In this document: positions 1 to 6,598 of the stretch, piece by piece
How positions within the stretch are numbered: position 1 is the stretch's first letter
Layout of the letters: every line of letters begins with the position of its first letter
From: CAJQND01 sp051010055
GTDB lineage: Bacteria > Pseudomonadota > Alphaproteobacteria > Rhizobiales > CAJQND01
Assembly (NCBI GenBank): GCA_051010055.1
Contig: JBPCVY010000221.1
Coordinates: 1-9,217, forward strand
Length of the DNA stretch: 9,217 nucleotides
Direction: 5' to 3'
Notes under the pieces: model-generated
The model's input: only the letters and a program-made list of their open reading frames with translations
Database searches by the model: none
What the model was told of the DNA's origin: nothing
Position numbers and translations under genes: made by a program

Positions 1-1548
1 ATGGCAAGCCAGGAATTTGCTGATGATTCTGAAGAAAAACGCCCCACCGTTCAGGTTGGCGACCCGTTCACCGAAAAATGCCTGCTTGAAGCCTGCCTTG
101 AGCTGATGGCATCCGGCGCGGTTATCGCCATTCAGGATATGGGTGCTGCCGGGCTTACATGTTCTGCGGTGGAAATGGGTGCAAAGGGCAATCTTGGCAT
201 TGATCTTGACCTGGACAAGGTGCCCTGCCGCGAAGAGCGCATGAGCGCCTATGAAATGATGCTGTCAGAAAGCCAGGAGCGAATGCTCGTGGTGCTCGAC
301 CCAGCCCATGAAAAGGATGCTGAAGCCATTTTCAACAGATGGGGCCTCGACTTTGCCATCGTTGGCGAGACGACGGACAATCTGCGGTTCCGCATATTCC
401 ACGACGGAGAAGAAGTCGCCAATCTGCCGATCAAGGAACTGGGCGATGAAGCACCGGAGTATGACCGACCATGGGTAGCGCCGGCCTCCCCGGCCCAGCT
501 GCCTGCAAGCGAGGTACCAGCGCCCAACGATATCACTGATGCGCTGCGCACCATCATGGGCTCACCGGATATGTGCTCAAGACGTTGGGTGTGGGAGCAA
601 TATGATCACCTCATCCAGTCCAATACCGCACAAATTCCAGGCGGCGATGCAGCTGTGTTGCGTGTGGAAGGCGCTCCCCACAAAGGGCTGGCCTGCTGTG
701 TTGATGTTACACCGCGCTATGTGGAAGCAGATGCGTTTGAGGGCGGCAAGCAGGCTGTAGCTGAAGTTTGGCGCAATCTGACATGCGTTGGCGCGGACCC
801 GATAGCCATTACCGACAATCTGAACTTTGGCAATCCGGAACGCCCGGAGATTATGGGAACCTTTGTGAAAGCCATTGAAGGCATTGGCGAAGCGTGCAAT
901 GCCCTCGATTTCCCGGTGGTTTCAGGCAATGTGTCCCTTTACAACGAAACCAATGGCGAGGCGATTTTGCCAACGCCTGCGATTGGTGGTGTCGGGCTTT
1001 TGCCGGATCTCTCCAAGATGACCACCATTGCCTTCAAGAACGAGGGCGATGCAATCTTGATGTTGGGCGCTGAGCCGCAGGGCCACCTTGGACAATCGAT
1101 TTATCTGCGCGAGATTTTGGGCCGCGAGGAAGGCCCTCCTCCCGGCGTGGACCTTGAGCTAGAACGAAAGTCAGGTGACTGCGTGCGCGCGCTGATTTCA
1201 AGCCGCGCACTCAATGCGGTGCACGATATATCAGATGGCGGCATGGCGGCAGCTTTGGCCGAAATGGCAATGGCGGGCGATTTGGGTGCGGAGATTTCCC
1301 TGCCCGATAACGGCCTTCCGGCCCATGGCGCCCTTTTTGGCGAAGACCAAAGCATTTACATTGTCTCTTGCGCGCCAGAGAACGTTGACACAGTGCTTCA
1401 GGCAGCCGAAGCTGCGGGTATTCATGCAGCATGGCTTGGGTCCGCCGGTGGCAAGGAATTGAAATTTGCCGGACATGGGGCCATATCTGTCGCAGCGCTG
1501 TGTGAAAGCCACGACGCATGGCTGCCGCGTTTCATGGCTGGGGCCTGA
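1..1548 (+). CDS. purL: Phosphoribosylformylglycinamidine synthase subunit PurL, C-terminal part (5' truncated by window)
   Basis: PurL is the ATP-dependent synthetase subunit that converts FGAR to FGAM in cytoplasmic de novo purine synthesis, with ammonia supplied through PurQ and PurS. The 515 visible residues cover the end of the first PurM-like half (QDMGAAGL at residues 45-52, SESQERML at 89-96) and the whole second half (DNLNFGNPE at 272-280, the VVSGNVSLYNET stretch near 305-316, HDISDGG at 408-414). The small PurL of alphaproteobacteria is about 740 residues, so roughly 225 N-terminal residues lie upstream of the window. The ATG at base 1 is an internal methionine, not the start: the protein begins mid-domain, just before the conserved EEKRPTVQVGDPF segment. 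The C-terminus looks intact. Only 22 bases separate the stop from bolA and no terminator is seen there, so co-transcription is likely. The identification is secure. Confidence 0.97.
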   Translation: MASQEFADDSEEKRPTVQVGDPFTEKCLLEACLELMASGAVIAIQDMGAAGLTCSAVEMGAKGNLGIDLDLDKVPCREERMSAYEMMLSESQERMLVVLDPAHEKDAEAIFNRWGLDFAIVGETTDNLRFRIFHDGEEVANLPIKELGDEAPEYDRPWVAPASPAQLPASEVPAPNDITDALRTIMGSPDMCSRRWVWEQYDHLIQSNTAQIPGGDAAVLRVEGAPHKGLACCVDVTPRYVEADAFEGGKQAVAEVWRNLTCVGADPIAITDNLNFGNPERPEIMGTFVKAIEGIGEACNALDFPVVSGNVSLYNETNGEAILPTPAIGGVGLLPDLSKMTTIAFKNEGDAILMLGAEPQGHLGQSIYLREILGREEGPPPGVDLELERKSGDCVRALISSRALNAVHDISDGGMAAALAEMAMAGDLGAEISLPDNGLPAHGALFGEDQSIYIVSCAPENVDTVLQAAEAAGIHAAWLGSAGGKELKFAGHGAISVAALCESHDAWLPRFMAGA

Positions 1549-1570
1549 TTTTGCGGGGAGAGAAAATAAG

Positions 1571-1804
1571 ATGCCTATGAATGCCCACGATCTGGAAACC
1601 ATGCTGAAAGAAGCGTTTCCTAATGCAGTTGTTGAAATCCGCGATCTCGCAGGCGACGGAGATCACTACGCGGCCAACATTGTGTCAGCGGAGTTCACCG
1701 GCAAAAGCCGTGTGCAGCAGCATCAGCTGGTTTATAAGGCGCTGAAGGGCAAAATGGGCGGCGAGTTGCACGCCTTGGCGCTGCAGACATCGGCTCCCGA
1801 ATAA
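1571..1804 (+). CDS. bolA: BolA family protein (partner of CGFS glutaredoxin)
   Basis: This is a complete 77-residue BolA-fold protein. BolA proteins form [2Fe-2S]-bridged heterodimers with monothiol CGFS glutaredoxins and act in iron-sulfur cluster trafficking and iron signalling in the cytoplasm. Visible family marks are the loop histidine (GDGDHY, H32), the helix-turn-helix-like core SRVQQHQLVYKAL at residues 46-58, and the near-C-terminal conserved histidine in ELHALAL (H67), both histidines being candidate cluster ligands. The length is typical of the short BolA2-like class. The ATG at 1571 was chosen because a GGGGAGAG ribosome-binding site lies just upstream (about 1555-1563); a second in-frame ATG at 1577 would shorten the protein by two residues. 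A longer open frame from 1466 overlaps purL and is unlikely. It sits between purL and grxD, and the adjacent glutaredoxin supports the assignment. Confidence 0.93.
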   Translation: MPMNAHDLETMLKEAFPNAVVEIRDLAGDGDHYAANIVSAEFTGKSRVQQHQLVYKALKGKMGGELHALALQTSAPE

Positions 1805-1826
1805 CAGAATCGTCAATGACAAGTTT

Positions 1827-1848
1827 GCGTGAATTGTCTAAATTCGCG
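1827..1848. promoter_or_regulatory. Weak inverted repeat in the bolA-grxD gap
   Basis: The 70-base gap between bolA and grxD contains GAATT and AATTC (1831-1835 and 1841-1845) around a 5-base spacer. The repeat is extended by GCG on both sides, with one unpaired T at 1830. It has no T-run, so it is not an intrinsic terminator. It could be a regulator site or a minor RNA hairpin ahead of grxD, or chance in an AT-rich gap. I see no convincing -35/-10 pair with it. Confidence 0.25.
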
Positions 1849-1874
1849 CCGGATTGGATCTTGAAGGATAACCC

Positions 1875-2213
1875 ATGACTGAAATTAACAGTTGGATCGA
1901 CGAACAGGTGAAGGCAAACGACGTTGTGCTGTTTATGAAAGGCACACCGCAATTTCCCCAGTGCGGGTTCTCCGGACGCGTTGTTCAGATCCTCGATTAT
2001 CTCGGTGTTCCCTATGCGGGAATTAATGTGCTGGAATCAGATGACCTACGCGACGGCGTCAAAACCTATACGGACTGGCCAACAATTCCCCAGCTTTATG
2101 TAAAGGGCGAATTTGTCGGCGGTTGCGATATCCTCACCGAAATGTTCCAGAAAGGTGAGCTGCAATCGCACTTGAACGATAACGGCATTGAAGTTGCCGC
2201 AGCGCCTGCCTGA
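1875..2213 (+). CDS. grxD: Monothiol CGFS-type glutaredoxin (Grx4/GrxD family)
   Basis: The 112-residue cytoplasmic protein binds or transfers [2Fe-2S] clusters using glutathione as co-ligand, usually with BolA. The decisive motif is CGFS at residues 30-33, preceded by FMKGTPQFPQ with Lys22 as the expected glutathione-binding lysine. It is followed by WPTIPQLY (68-75, containing the cis-proline TIP turn) and GGCD (82-85), all diagnostic of single-domain monothiol glutaredoxins. The length is normal for the family. The ATG at 1875 is supported by an AAGGA ribosome-binding site at 1864-1868 with a 6-base spacer. It lies 70 bases after bolA, and a strong terminator 31 bases after its stop ends the transcription unit. 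The C-terminal AAAPA tail is unremarkable. Confidence 0.96.
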   Translation: MTEINSWIDEQVKANDVVLFMKGTPQFPQCGFSGRVVQILDYLGVPYAGINVLESDDLRDGVKTYTDWPTIPQLYVKGEFVGGCDILTEMFQKGELQSHLNDNGIEVAAAPA

Positions 2214-2243
2214 CAAGGCTTCTAAAACCCATCGAAATCATAC

Positions 2244-2280
2244 AAAGCGCCGCAATTATTTTGTGGCGCTTTTTTCTTTT
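2244..2280 (+). terminator. Intrinsic terminator after grxD
   Basis: A 12-base-pair stem (2244-2255 with 2261-2272; one G-T wobble) encloses the 5-base loop TTATT. The stem carries the GC core GCGCC/GGCGC and runs directly into a T-rich tract (2270-2282, interrupted by one C). This is a textbook Rho-independent terminator ending the purL-bolA-grxD unit. Because the left arm begins with AAA, the structure may also work weakly on the opposite strand. Confidence 0.92.
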
Positions 2281-2325
2281 TTGTCTTTAGCTGTGCGAAT
2301 TAGGTTTCCAGCGAAAGCTATTTTT

Positions 2326-3549
2326 ATGTCCCCCACTCAAAAGAAACAGATTTCGTCCGCGCTGGTTATGGTGATCATTGCAGGATGTATGATCGGCATC
2401 ATTACGAATGGTGTGCGCTCTACATTCGGTTTGTTCACTGCGCCGATTTCTGACGCCTTTGGTTGGGGCCGCGAAATATTCGGGTTTGCAATGGCGTTGC
2501 AAAACCTGGTGTGGGGCATTGTGCAACCTATCGCAGGAGGGTTGGCAGACCGGTTCGGCACCGCCAGAGTGCTGAGCGTCGGGACCCTGCTTTATATGAT
2601 CGGCGTCATTCTCATGCCCTTTTCCGAAACGCCCTTCACACAATATCTCACCGGTGGATTGTTGACCGGAGCGGGAATTGCCACTGCATCTTTCGCCATC
2701 GTCATGGCCGCATTCGGGCGGCGGGTGCCAGAAGAAGCACGCTCCTGGGCGTTTGGCGTTGCCATGGCAGCGGGCTCACTCGGGCAGTTTCTGTTTGCAC
2801 CGCTTGGGCAATATTTCATAAATTCTTACGGCTGGCAGAACGCGCTCATAATGCTGGCAGCTGTACTCATTCTCATCATTCCGCTCACTATCCCCTTGAG
2901 GGGCAGCGCATATACGCAACAAGGTGATGTTGACGAGGTGGTTTTACCGTTTGCAACCGCCCTCACCAAAGCCTTTGGCCATGGCAGTTACCTTTATCTC
3001 GTATTGGGTTTTTTCGTGTGCGGCTTTCATGTGGCGTTTATCGCCATCCACTTGCCGCCCTATCTTGCAGACCGTGGCATGAGCCCTGACATTGGCGCCT
3101 GGTCACTGGCGCTCATAGGATTTTTCAACATTATCGGCTCGTACACTTCAGGTGTTTTCGGTGGAAAGTATCCAAAGCACTGGCTTTTAAGCGGCATTTA
3201 CTTTGGCCGCGGATTGGCCATTTTGTTTATATTGTTCGCCCCCTTGACCGCCTTCAACGTCATGGTGTTTTCCGCCGTAATCGGGCTTTTGTGGCTGTCG
3301 ACCATACCGCTTACCGCCGGACTGGTCACGGTTATGTTCGGCACCCGCTATATGGGCCTTTTGTTCGGCTGCGTATTTCTCTCCCACCAAATCGGCTCGT
3401 TCTTGGGGGTATGGCTGGGCGGCAGAATTTATGATGTCACCGGCAGCTATGATGCCATGTGGTGGGCCGGGATCGGCTTTGCGGTTTTTGCCGGCCTGGT
3501 TCACCTGCCCATACGTGAAAACAAGGCGCCAGCCTTCAGCGCAGCATAA
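2326..3549 (+). CDS. MFS transporter, monocarboxylate/OFA-like
   Basis: This is a 407-residue inner-membrane permease of the major facilitator superfamily with about twelve hydrophobic segments. The loop after the second helix reads GGLADRFGTARVL (about residues 74-86), a good match to the MFS motif A pattern G-x-x-x-D-R-x-G-x-R. The start of the protein (ITNGVRSTFGLFTAPISDAFGW) resembles the monocarboxylate-porter and oxalate/formate-antiporter branches, so a small organic anion is a reasonable guess; the substrate cannot be read from sequence. The ATG at 2326 begins MSPTQKKQ followed at once by the first helix. The frame is open back to 2188, but that extension crosses grxD and its terminator, so it is rejected. 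The ribosome-binding site is weak (GAAAG near 2312-2316), and only about 45 bases lie between the terminator and the start, with no clear promoter. It may be independent of the sulfur-type operon downstream. Confidence 0.88.
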   Translation: MSPTQKKQISSALVMVIIAGCMIGIITNGVRSTFGLFTAPISDAFGWGREIFGFAMALQNLVWGIVQPIAGGLADRFGTARVLSVGTLLYMIGVILMPFSETPFTQYLTGGLLTGAGIATASFAIVMAAFGRRVPEEARSWAFGVAMAAGSLGQFLFAPLGQYFINSYGWQNALIMLAAVLILIIPLTIPLRGSAYTQQGDVDEVVLPFATALTKAFGHGSYLYLVLGFFVCGFHVAFIAIHLPPYLADRGMSPDIGAWSLALIGFFNIIGSYTSGVFGGKYPKHWLLSGIYFGRGLAILFILFAPLTAFNVMVFSAVIGLLWLSTIPLTAGLVTVMFGTRYMGLLFGCVFLSHQIGSFLGVWLGGRIYDVTGSYDAMWWAGIGFAVFAGLVHLPIRENKAPAFSAA

Positions 3550-3569
3550 ACTTCCTCGCGCAAATTCCT

Positions 3570-3598
3570 TTGCATCTTGCCCAAAACATATTCATAAT
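3570..3598 (+). promoter_or_regulatory. Candidate sigma70-type promoter of the MBL-TSUP operon
   Basis: TTGCAT (3570-3575) and CATAAT (3593-3598) are separated by 17 bases. The -10 is a 5/6 match to TATAAT, while the -35 keeps only the TTG. The -10 falls at the centre of the inverted repeat at 3581-3614, so a protein bound there would block RNA polymerase. This is a prediction by eye. Confidence 0.4.
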
Positions 3599-3614
3599 AA
3601 CGAATATGTTTTGG
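3581..3614. promoter_or_regulatory. Perfect inverted-repeat operator, SqrR/BigR-like (ATTC-N8-GAAT)
   Basis: CCAAAACATATTC (3581-3593) and its exact complement GAATATGTTTTGG (3602-3614) flank an 8-base AT-rich spacer. No T-run follows on either strand, so it is not a terminator. It lies 19 bases upstream of the hydrolase start and covers the candidate -10, the classic position of a repressor site. The core ATTC-N8-GAAT matches the operator I recall for the ArsR-family persulfide sensors SqrR (Rhodobacter) and BigR. No regulator gene lies in the window. The palindrome is directly seen; its assignment to SqrR/BigR is inference from the motif and from the exporter downstream. Confidence 0.7.
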
Positions 3615-3633
3615 AAGAAAAGAGGAATTGCAC

Positions 3634-4572
3634 ATGGCGATGGACATTTCCAGGCGCACGTTTCTGGCAGGTTCGGCAGCGGCAACCGGCGCGATGGCGT
3701 TTGGGTGCCTGCCTTTAAGGGCTGAAGACAAAACCGTCCATGCCCTCACCTTGGGCGAGATAAAGTTAAGCGTTTTTTCTGACAGCATAATCGATATTCC
3801 CGCCGCAAGCCTTGCCACCAACGTGCCGCCGGAAAAACTTTCCACATTTCTTGAAAAGTCCGGCTTCCCGACCGACAGGCGCATATCTGACCTCAACGTG
3901 ACGCTTGTTCAGACAGAGGATGACTTGGTGGTTATCGACACCGGTTCGGGCATGAATTTCGTCGACAGCGCGGGCACCCTTGCCGACAATATGGATGGCG
4001 CCGGTATCGACAGGGAGAAAGTGACCAAAGTCATCCTCACCCATGCACACCCCGACCATGTTTGGGGCATCATCGATGATTTTGAGGAAGCAAAAAGGTT
4101 TCCGAATGCTGCCTATTTCATGAGCGCTGCAGAATGGGATTTCTGGATGGATAAGGAAATCTTGTCCAAGCTTCCCAAAGCCTTGCACGGCTTTGCCATT
4201 GGGGCAAAAAACAACCTCAATCCGGTTGCAGAAAAGCTCACCCGTGTCGACGATAACGCAACAATTGCGCCGGGCATCACCATGATATCGACACCGGGTC
4301 ACACCCCCGGACACATGTCCGTCATGGTGGAAAGTGGCACGGGCAAAATGCTCGTTTTAGGCGATGCCATCACCCACCCGGCCGTTTCTTTTGTCCGTCC
4401 GGACTGGGCCATGCAAAACGACCAGAACCAGCCGTTGGCCGGGAAAACCCGCGCCCGGCTGCTCGATATGCTGGCAACCGACAAAATCCCGGTTATCGGC
4501 TATCACCTGCCCTGGCCAGGCGTTGGACATGTTGAACGCAAGGGCGCTGCCTATACCTATGTGGCCGGATAG
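3634..4572 (+). CDS. Tat-exported metallo-beta-lactamase-fold hydrolase
   Basis: This 312-residue protein is predicted to be periplasmic. Its N-terminus has a twin-arginine signal, SRRTFLAG at residues 6-13, then an Ala/Gly-rich hydrophobic stretch ending near LPLRA-ED (about residue 30). The mature part carries the metal-binding set of the MBL fold: HAHPDH at 137-142, TPGHTPGH at 220-227 (H223 likely ligand), Asp244 in LGDA, and a late histidine at 291 (GYHLPWPG). Two metal ions, usually zinc, are expected. The substrate is unknown; lactonase-like, arylsulfatase-like, SoxH-like and glyoxalase-II-like enzymes all share this layout. The ATG at 3634 has an AGAGG ribosome-binding site at 3621-3625; TTG at 3628 and ATG at 3640 are weaker options. 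Cys25 is not in a good lipobox. The upstream operator and the TSUP exporter 69 bases downstream suggest a role in sulfur-compound handling, which is inference. Confidence 0.9.
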   Translation: MAMDISRRTFLAGSAAATGAMAFGCLPLRAEDKTVHALTLGEIKLSVFSDSIIDIPAASLATNVPPEKLSTFLEKSGFPTDRRISDLNVTLVQTEDDLVVIDTGSGMNFVDSAGTLADNMDGAGIDREKVTKVILTHAHPDHVWGIIDDFEEAKRFPNAAYFMSAAEWDFWMDKEILSKLPKALHGFAIGAKNNLNPVAEKLTRVDDNATIAPGITMISTPGHTPGHMSVMVESGTGKMLVLGDAITHPAVSFVRPDWAMQNDQNQPLAGKTRARLLDMLATDKIPVIGYHLPWPGVGHVERKGAAYTYVAG

Positions 4573-4641
4573 GAAATCCCATTTCCCACATAACAGCGCC
4601 ATGTTAAAACCTGCCGTCTGAATATTGCCGGGGGCGAGCAG

Positions 4642-5385
4642 GTGTTTGACATTTTTGAAGCGGGGCTGCTTGCGTTCGGGGCATTGCTGGCGGGATTTGT
4701 TGCCGGCCTAACCGGCTTCGGCACCGCAATGACGGCACTTGCATTTTGGTTATATGTGGTGCCGCCGGTGGTGGCCGCTCCTCTGGCAGCCATATGTGCG
4801 ATCGGGGCCCATGTGCTCTCGGTACGTAAAATCTGGCGCGATTTCGATCTTCATGCCGCCAGGCCTTTCCTCATAGGCGGTATTGTTGGAGTACCAATCG
4901 GCGTTTCTCTACTCACCTGGCTTTCCGCGGACACCTTCAAGGGCATCGTCGGCCTTTTTCTGGTTATCTATGCCGGTATCATGCTTTCGATGAAAAACCC
5001 GCCGGCTGTTTCCTGGGGCGGGCGCATTGCCGATGGCGTTTCAGGCTTTATCGGAGGCGTTCTTGGAGGCTTTTCCGGTCTGTCCGGCCCGGTGCCAACC
5101 CTTTGGGCCATATTGCGCGGCTGGGGCAAGGAGCGCCAGCGCAGCGTCATCCAAGGCTTCAACATGCTGGTTCTGACATTTGCCATTGCCATTTTTGCCT
5201 TCAAAGGCATGCTGACGGGCTCCGTACTGTCCGCTGCAATCATCTGCATTCCTGCAACGCTTGTTGGTTCCTGGTTCGGCACGAACGCTTATTTGGCCAT
5301 TGATGCGGCCACTTTCCGGCGCATCGTTCTGGTTTTGCTGTGTATCTCCGGCACCATCCTGACTGCGACTTGGTTTGCCAGTTAA
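4642..5385 (+). CDS. TSUP family (TauE/SafE) anion exporter
   Basis: This 247-residue inner-membrane protein belongs to the TauE/SafE (DUF81) family, whose characterised members move sulfite, sulfoacetate, thiosulfate or other small sulfur/carbon anions. About seven to eight hydrophobic segments are visible. The two internally related halves show the family's glycine-rich signatures: AGFVAGLTGFGTAM near residues 17-30 and GGVLGGFSGLSGPVPTLW near 138-155. The length is typical. The start is a GTG at 4642, preceded by a purine-rich GGGGGCGAG; no in-frame ATG lies upstream, and the next one (about residue 29) would cut into the first helix. It follows the exported hydrolase by 69 bases with no terminator between them, so the two are likely co-transcribed from the operator-controlled promoter. 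Sulfite or another sulfur anion is the favoured substrate from context; the sequence alone does not prove it. Confidence 0.9.
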   Translation: MFDIFEAGLLAFGALLAGFVAGLTGFGTAMTALAFWLYVVPPVVAAPLAAICAIGAHVLSVRKIWRDFDLHAARPFLIGGIVGVPIGVSLLTWLSADTFKGIVGLFLVIYAGIMLSMKNPPAVSWGGRIADGVSGFIGGVLGGFSGLSGPVPTLWAILRGWGKERQRSVIQGFNMLVLTFAIAIFAFKGMLTGSVLSAAIICIPATLVGSWFGTNAYLAIDAATFRRIVLVLLCISGTILTATWFAS

Positions 5386-5391
5386 CAACAA

Positions 5392-5450
5392 GAGCAACAT
5401 CCAAACACACTGAAGCATTATGTTTTCAGTGTGTTTGGATAAAGTTGCTC
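5392..5450. repeat. Palindromic repeat unit 1 (long hairpin, 16 bp + 7 bp stems)
   Basis: A perfect 16-bp stem (5399-5414 with 5425-5440) has a 10-base loop. It is extended by a 7-bp outer stem (GAGCAAC 5392-5398, GTTGCTC 5444-5450), with AAA bulged at 5441-5443. It begins 6 bases after the TSUP stop. No T-run follows, so it is not a standard terminator, although it could shield the 3' end of the transcript. It shares its right arm with unit 2 read in reverse. Confidence 0.8.
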
Positions 5451-5463
5451 GATTCTTGAGAGC

Positions 5464-5526
5464 GATCAGCTTTATCCAATTGGACTGAATTGTTTTCAGG
5501 TAATTCAATCCAATTGAATGCTGATC
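5464..5526. repeat. Palindromic repeat unit 2 (inverted copy of unit 1)
   Basis: The outer stem is GATCAGC/GCTGATC (5464-5470, 5520-5526), then TTT is bulged at 5471-5473. The inner stem is 18 positions long with 16 pairs (5474-5491 with 5502-5519), and the loop is 10 bases. Read on the minus strand it has the same plan as unit 1: a 7-bp outer stem, an AAA bulge on the 3' side and a 10-base loop. The arm 5464-5489 (reversed) matches 5425-5450 at 20 of 26 bases, including TTCAGT and TTGGATAAAG. A gap of 13 bases separates the units. Confidence 0.75.
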
Positions 5527-5541
5527 TGTGCAAATTTTAAG

Positions 5542-5569
5542 TTGAAACTGCTGGCCAATGCGCTAAAAA
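5542..5569 (+). promoter_or_regulatory. Candidate promoter of the ABC-2 exporter operon
   Basis: TTGAAA (5542-5547, 5/6 to consensus) and TAAAAA (5564-5569, 4/6) lie 16 bases apart. They fall in the gap after the palindromic repeats, giving a 5' leader of roughly 50 bases before the ATPase start. The match is by eye only. Confidence 0.35.
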
Positions 5570-5623
5570 TCGCGCGCATCGAAATCAAATTTCCATCCAA
5601 GCGGGTCTGGAGCTTCGTTAGAA

Positions 5624-6598
5624 ATGACGGAAATGCTGATACTTGACGGGCTCACGAAGCGGTTCGGCACGTTCGTGGCGGTTGATAACATTTCGCTGGC
5701 GGTAAAGCCGGGCGAAGTGCTTGGATTTCTTGGGCCCAATGGCGCGGGAAAATCCACTACCATGAAAATGGCTGCCGGTTTTCTCACCCCCGATGAAGGC
5801 ACCGCGCAGATTTGCGGTCACGACATAACCACCGATGCCCTGCTTGCTAAGCAACACCTTGGATATTTGCCTGAAGGTGCGCCAGGCTATGGCGAAATGA
5901 CACCGCTTGGCATGTTGGGGTTTTCTGCCAGTGTGCGCGGACTTTCAGGTTCTGAGGCACGTAGCGCAATTTCGCGGGCCATTGAATTGACCGACTTGGC
6001 ATCGGTTGCGTCCCAAACCATTGAAACCCTCTCCAAGGGTTTCAAACGCCGGGTTGGGCTGGCTCAGGCGATTTTGCATGATCCTGACGTTCTCATACTC
6101 GACGAGCCCACCGACGGGCTCGACCCGAACCAAAAGCATCATGTGCGCAATCTCATCCGCGATATGGCGAAGGAAAAGGCCATCATCATTTCGACCCATA
6201 TTCTGGAGGAAGTCGATGCCGTGTGCTCGCGCGCTGTGATCATCGACCGCGGCAAGGTTGTTGCCGATGGCACCGCGCGGGCGCTCAAGCAGCGTGCGGA
6301 GAACCACAACGCGGTTGTGATGCGCATCGGTTCTGCGGATTCGGACAAGGCTAAAAAAGCGCTCTCAGCACTTTCCGGCGTTGGCCGCATTGAAACGCTC
6401 TCCAGAGCAAAATCCGGCGCCCGGATAAGGACCTATTCCAGCGCCAAGAAACCCATTGCAGCCGATGTTGCGGCGGCCTTGAAGTCCAAGAAAATCGCTG
6501 TTCTGGAACTCAACATCGAGGAAGGCCGCCTTGACGATGTGTTCCGCGATATTACCACCGCAGAAACTGAATTGGCACAGGAAGCGGCAAATGCGTAA
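5624..6598 (+). CDS. ABC-2 type exporter, ATP-binding subunit (GldA-like)
   Basis: This 324-residue cytoplasmic ATPase energises the permease encoded next to it. Motifs appear in order: Walker A GPNGAGKSTT at 37-46; YLPEGAP at 81-87 in the Q-loop region, the usual form in this subfamily; signature LSKGF at 136-140 in place of LSGGQ, again typical of GldA/ABC-2 ATPases; Walker B VLILDEP at 156-162; D-loop GLD; and H-loop His192 (STHILEE). Residues from about 225 to 324 form the C-terminal extension seen in ABC-2 exporter ATPases. The ATG at 5624 has GGAG at 5609-5612, 11 bases upstream; ATG at 5633 is possible and would remove three residues. Its last 8 bases overlap the permease gene, so translation is probably coupled. 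The substrate is unknown; GldA resemblance is by family recall and does not imply gliding. Confidence 0.93.
   Translation: MTEMLILDGLTKRFGTFVAVDNISLAVKPGEVLGFLGPNGAGKSTTMKMAAGFLTPDEGTAQICGHDITTDALLAKQHLGYLPEGAPGYGEMTPLGMLGFSASVRGLSGSEARSAISRAIELTDLASVASQTIETLSKGFKRRVGLAQAILHDPDVLILDEPTDGLDPNQKHHVRNLIRDMAKEKAIIISTHILEEVDAVCSRAVIIDRGKVVADGTARALKQRAENHNAVVMRIGSADSDKAKKALSALSGVGRIETLSRAKSGARIRTYSSAKKPIAADVAAALKSKKIAVLELNIEEGRLDDVFRDITTAETELAQEAANA

Noticed and set aside
1..3. ATG at the first base as the start of purL
   Set aside because: The protein starts mid-domain relative to PurL (about 225 residues short), so this is an internal methionine at an arbitrary window edge.
2188..2325. N-terminal extension of the MFS gene to 2188
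   Set aside because: The extension overlaps the end of grxD and the whole terminator, and encodes a basic stretch not expected before the first MFS helix. ATG 2326 gives a normal 407-residue protein.
3766..4314. 182-codon open frame on the minus strand opposite the MBL hydrolase
   Set aside because: The forward frame carries all MBL motifs and a Tat signal; the reverse frame has no recognisable domain and odd composition.
4572..4586. Small hairpin GGAAAT-CCC-ATTTCC between the hydrolase and the TSUP gene
   Set aside because: It has only six base pairs with a 3-base loop and no T-run, so it does not support termination between the two genes.
5503..5519. ATTC...GAAT in the second palindromic repeat as another SqrR/BigR-like site
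   Set aside because: The spacer is 9 bases instead of 8 and the sequence is part of the hairpin arm, so the match is incidental.
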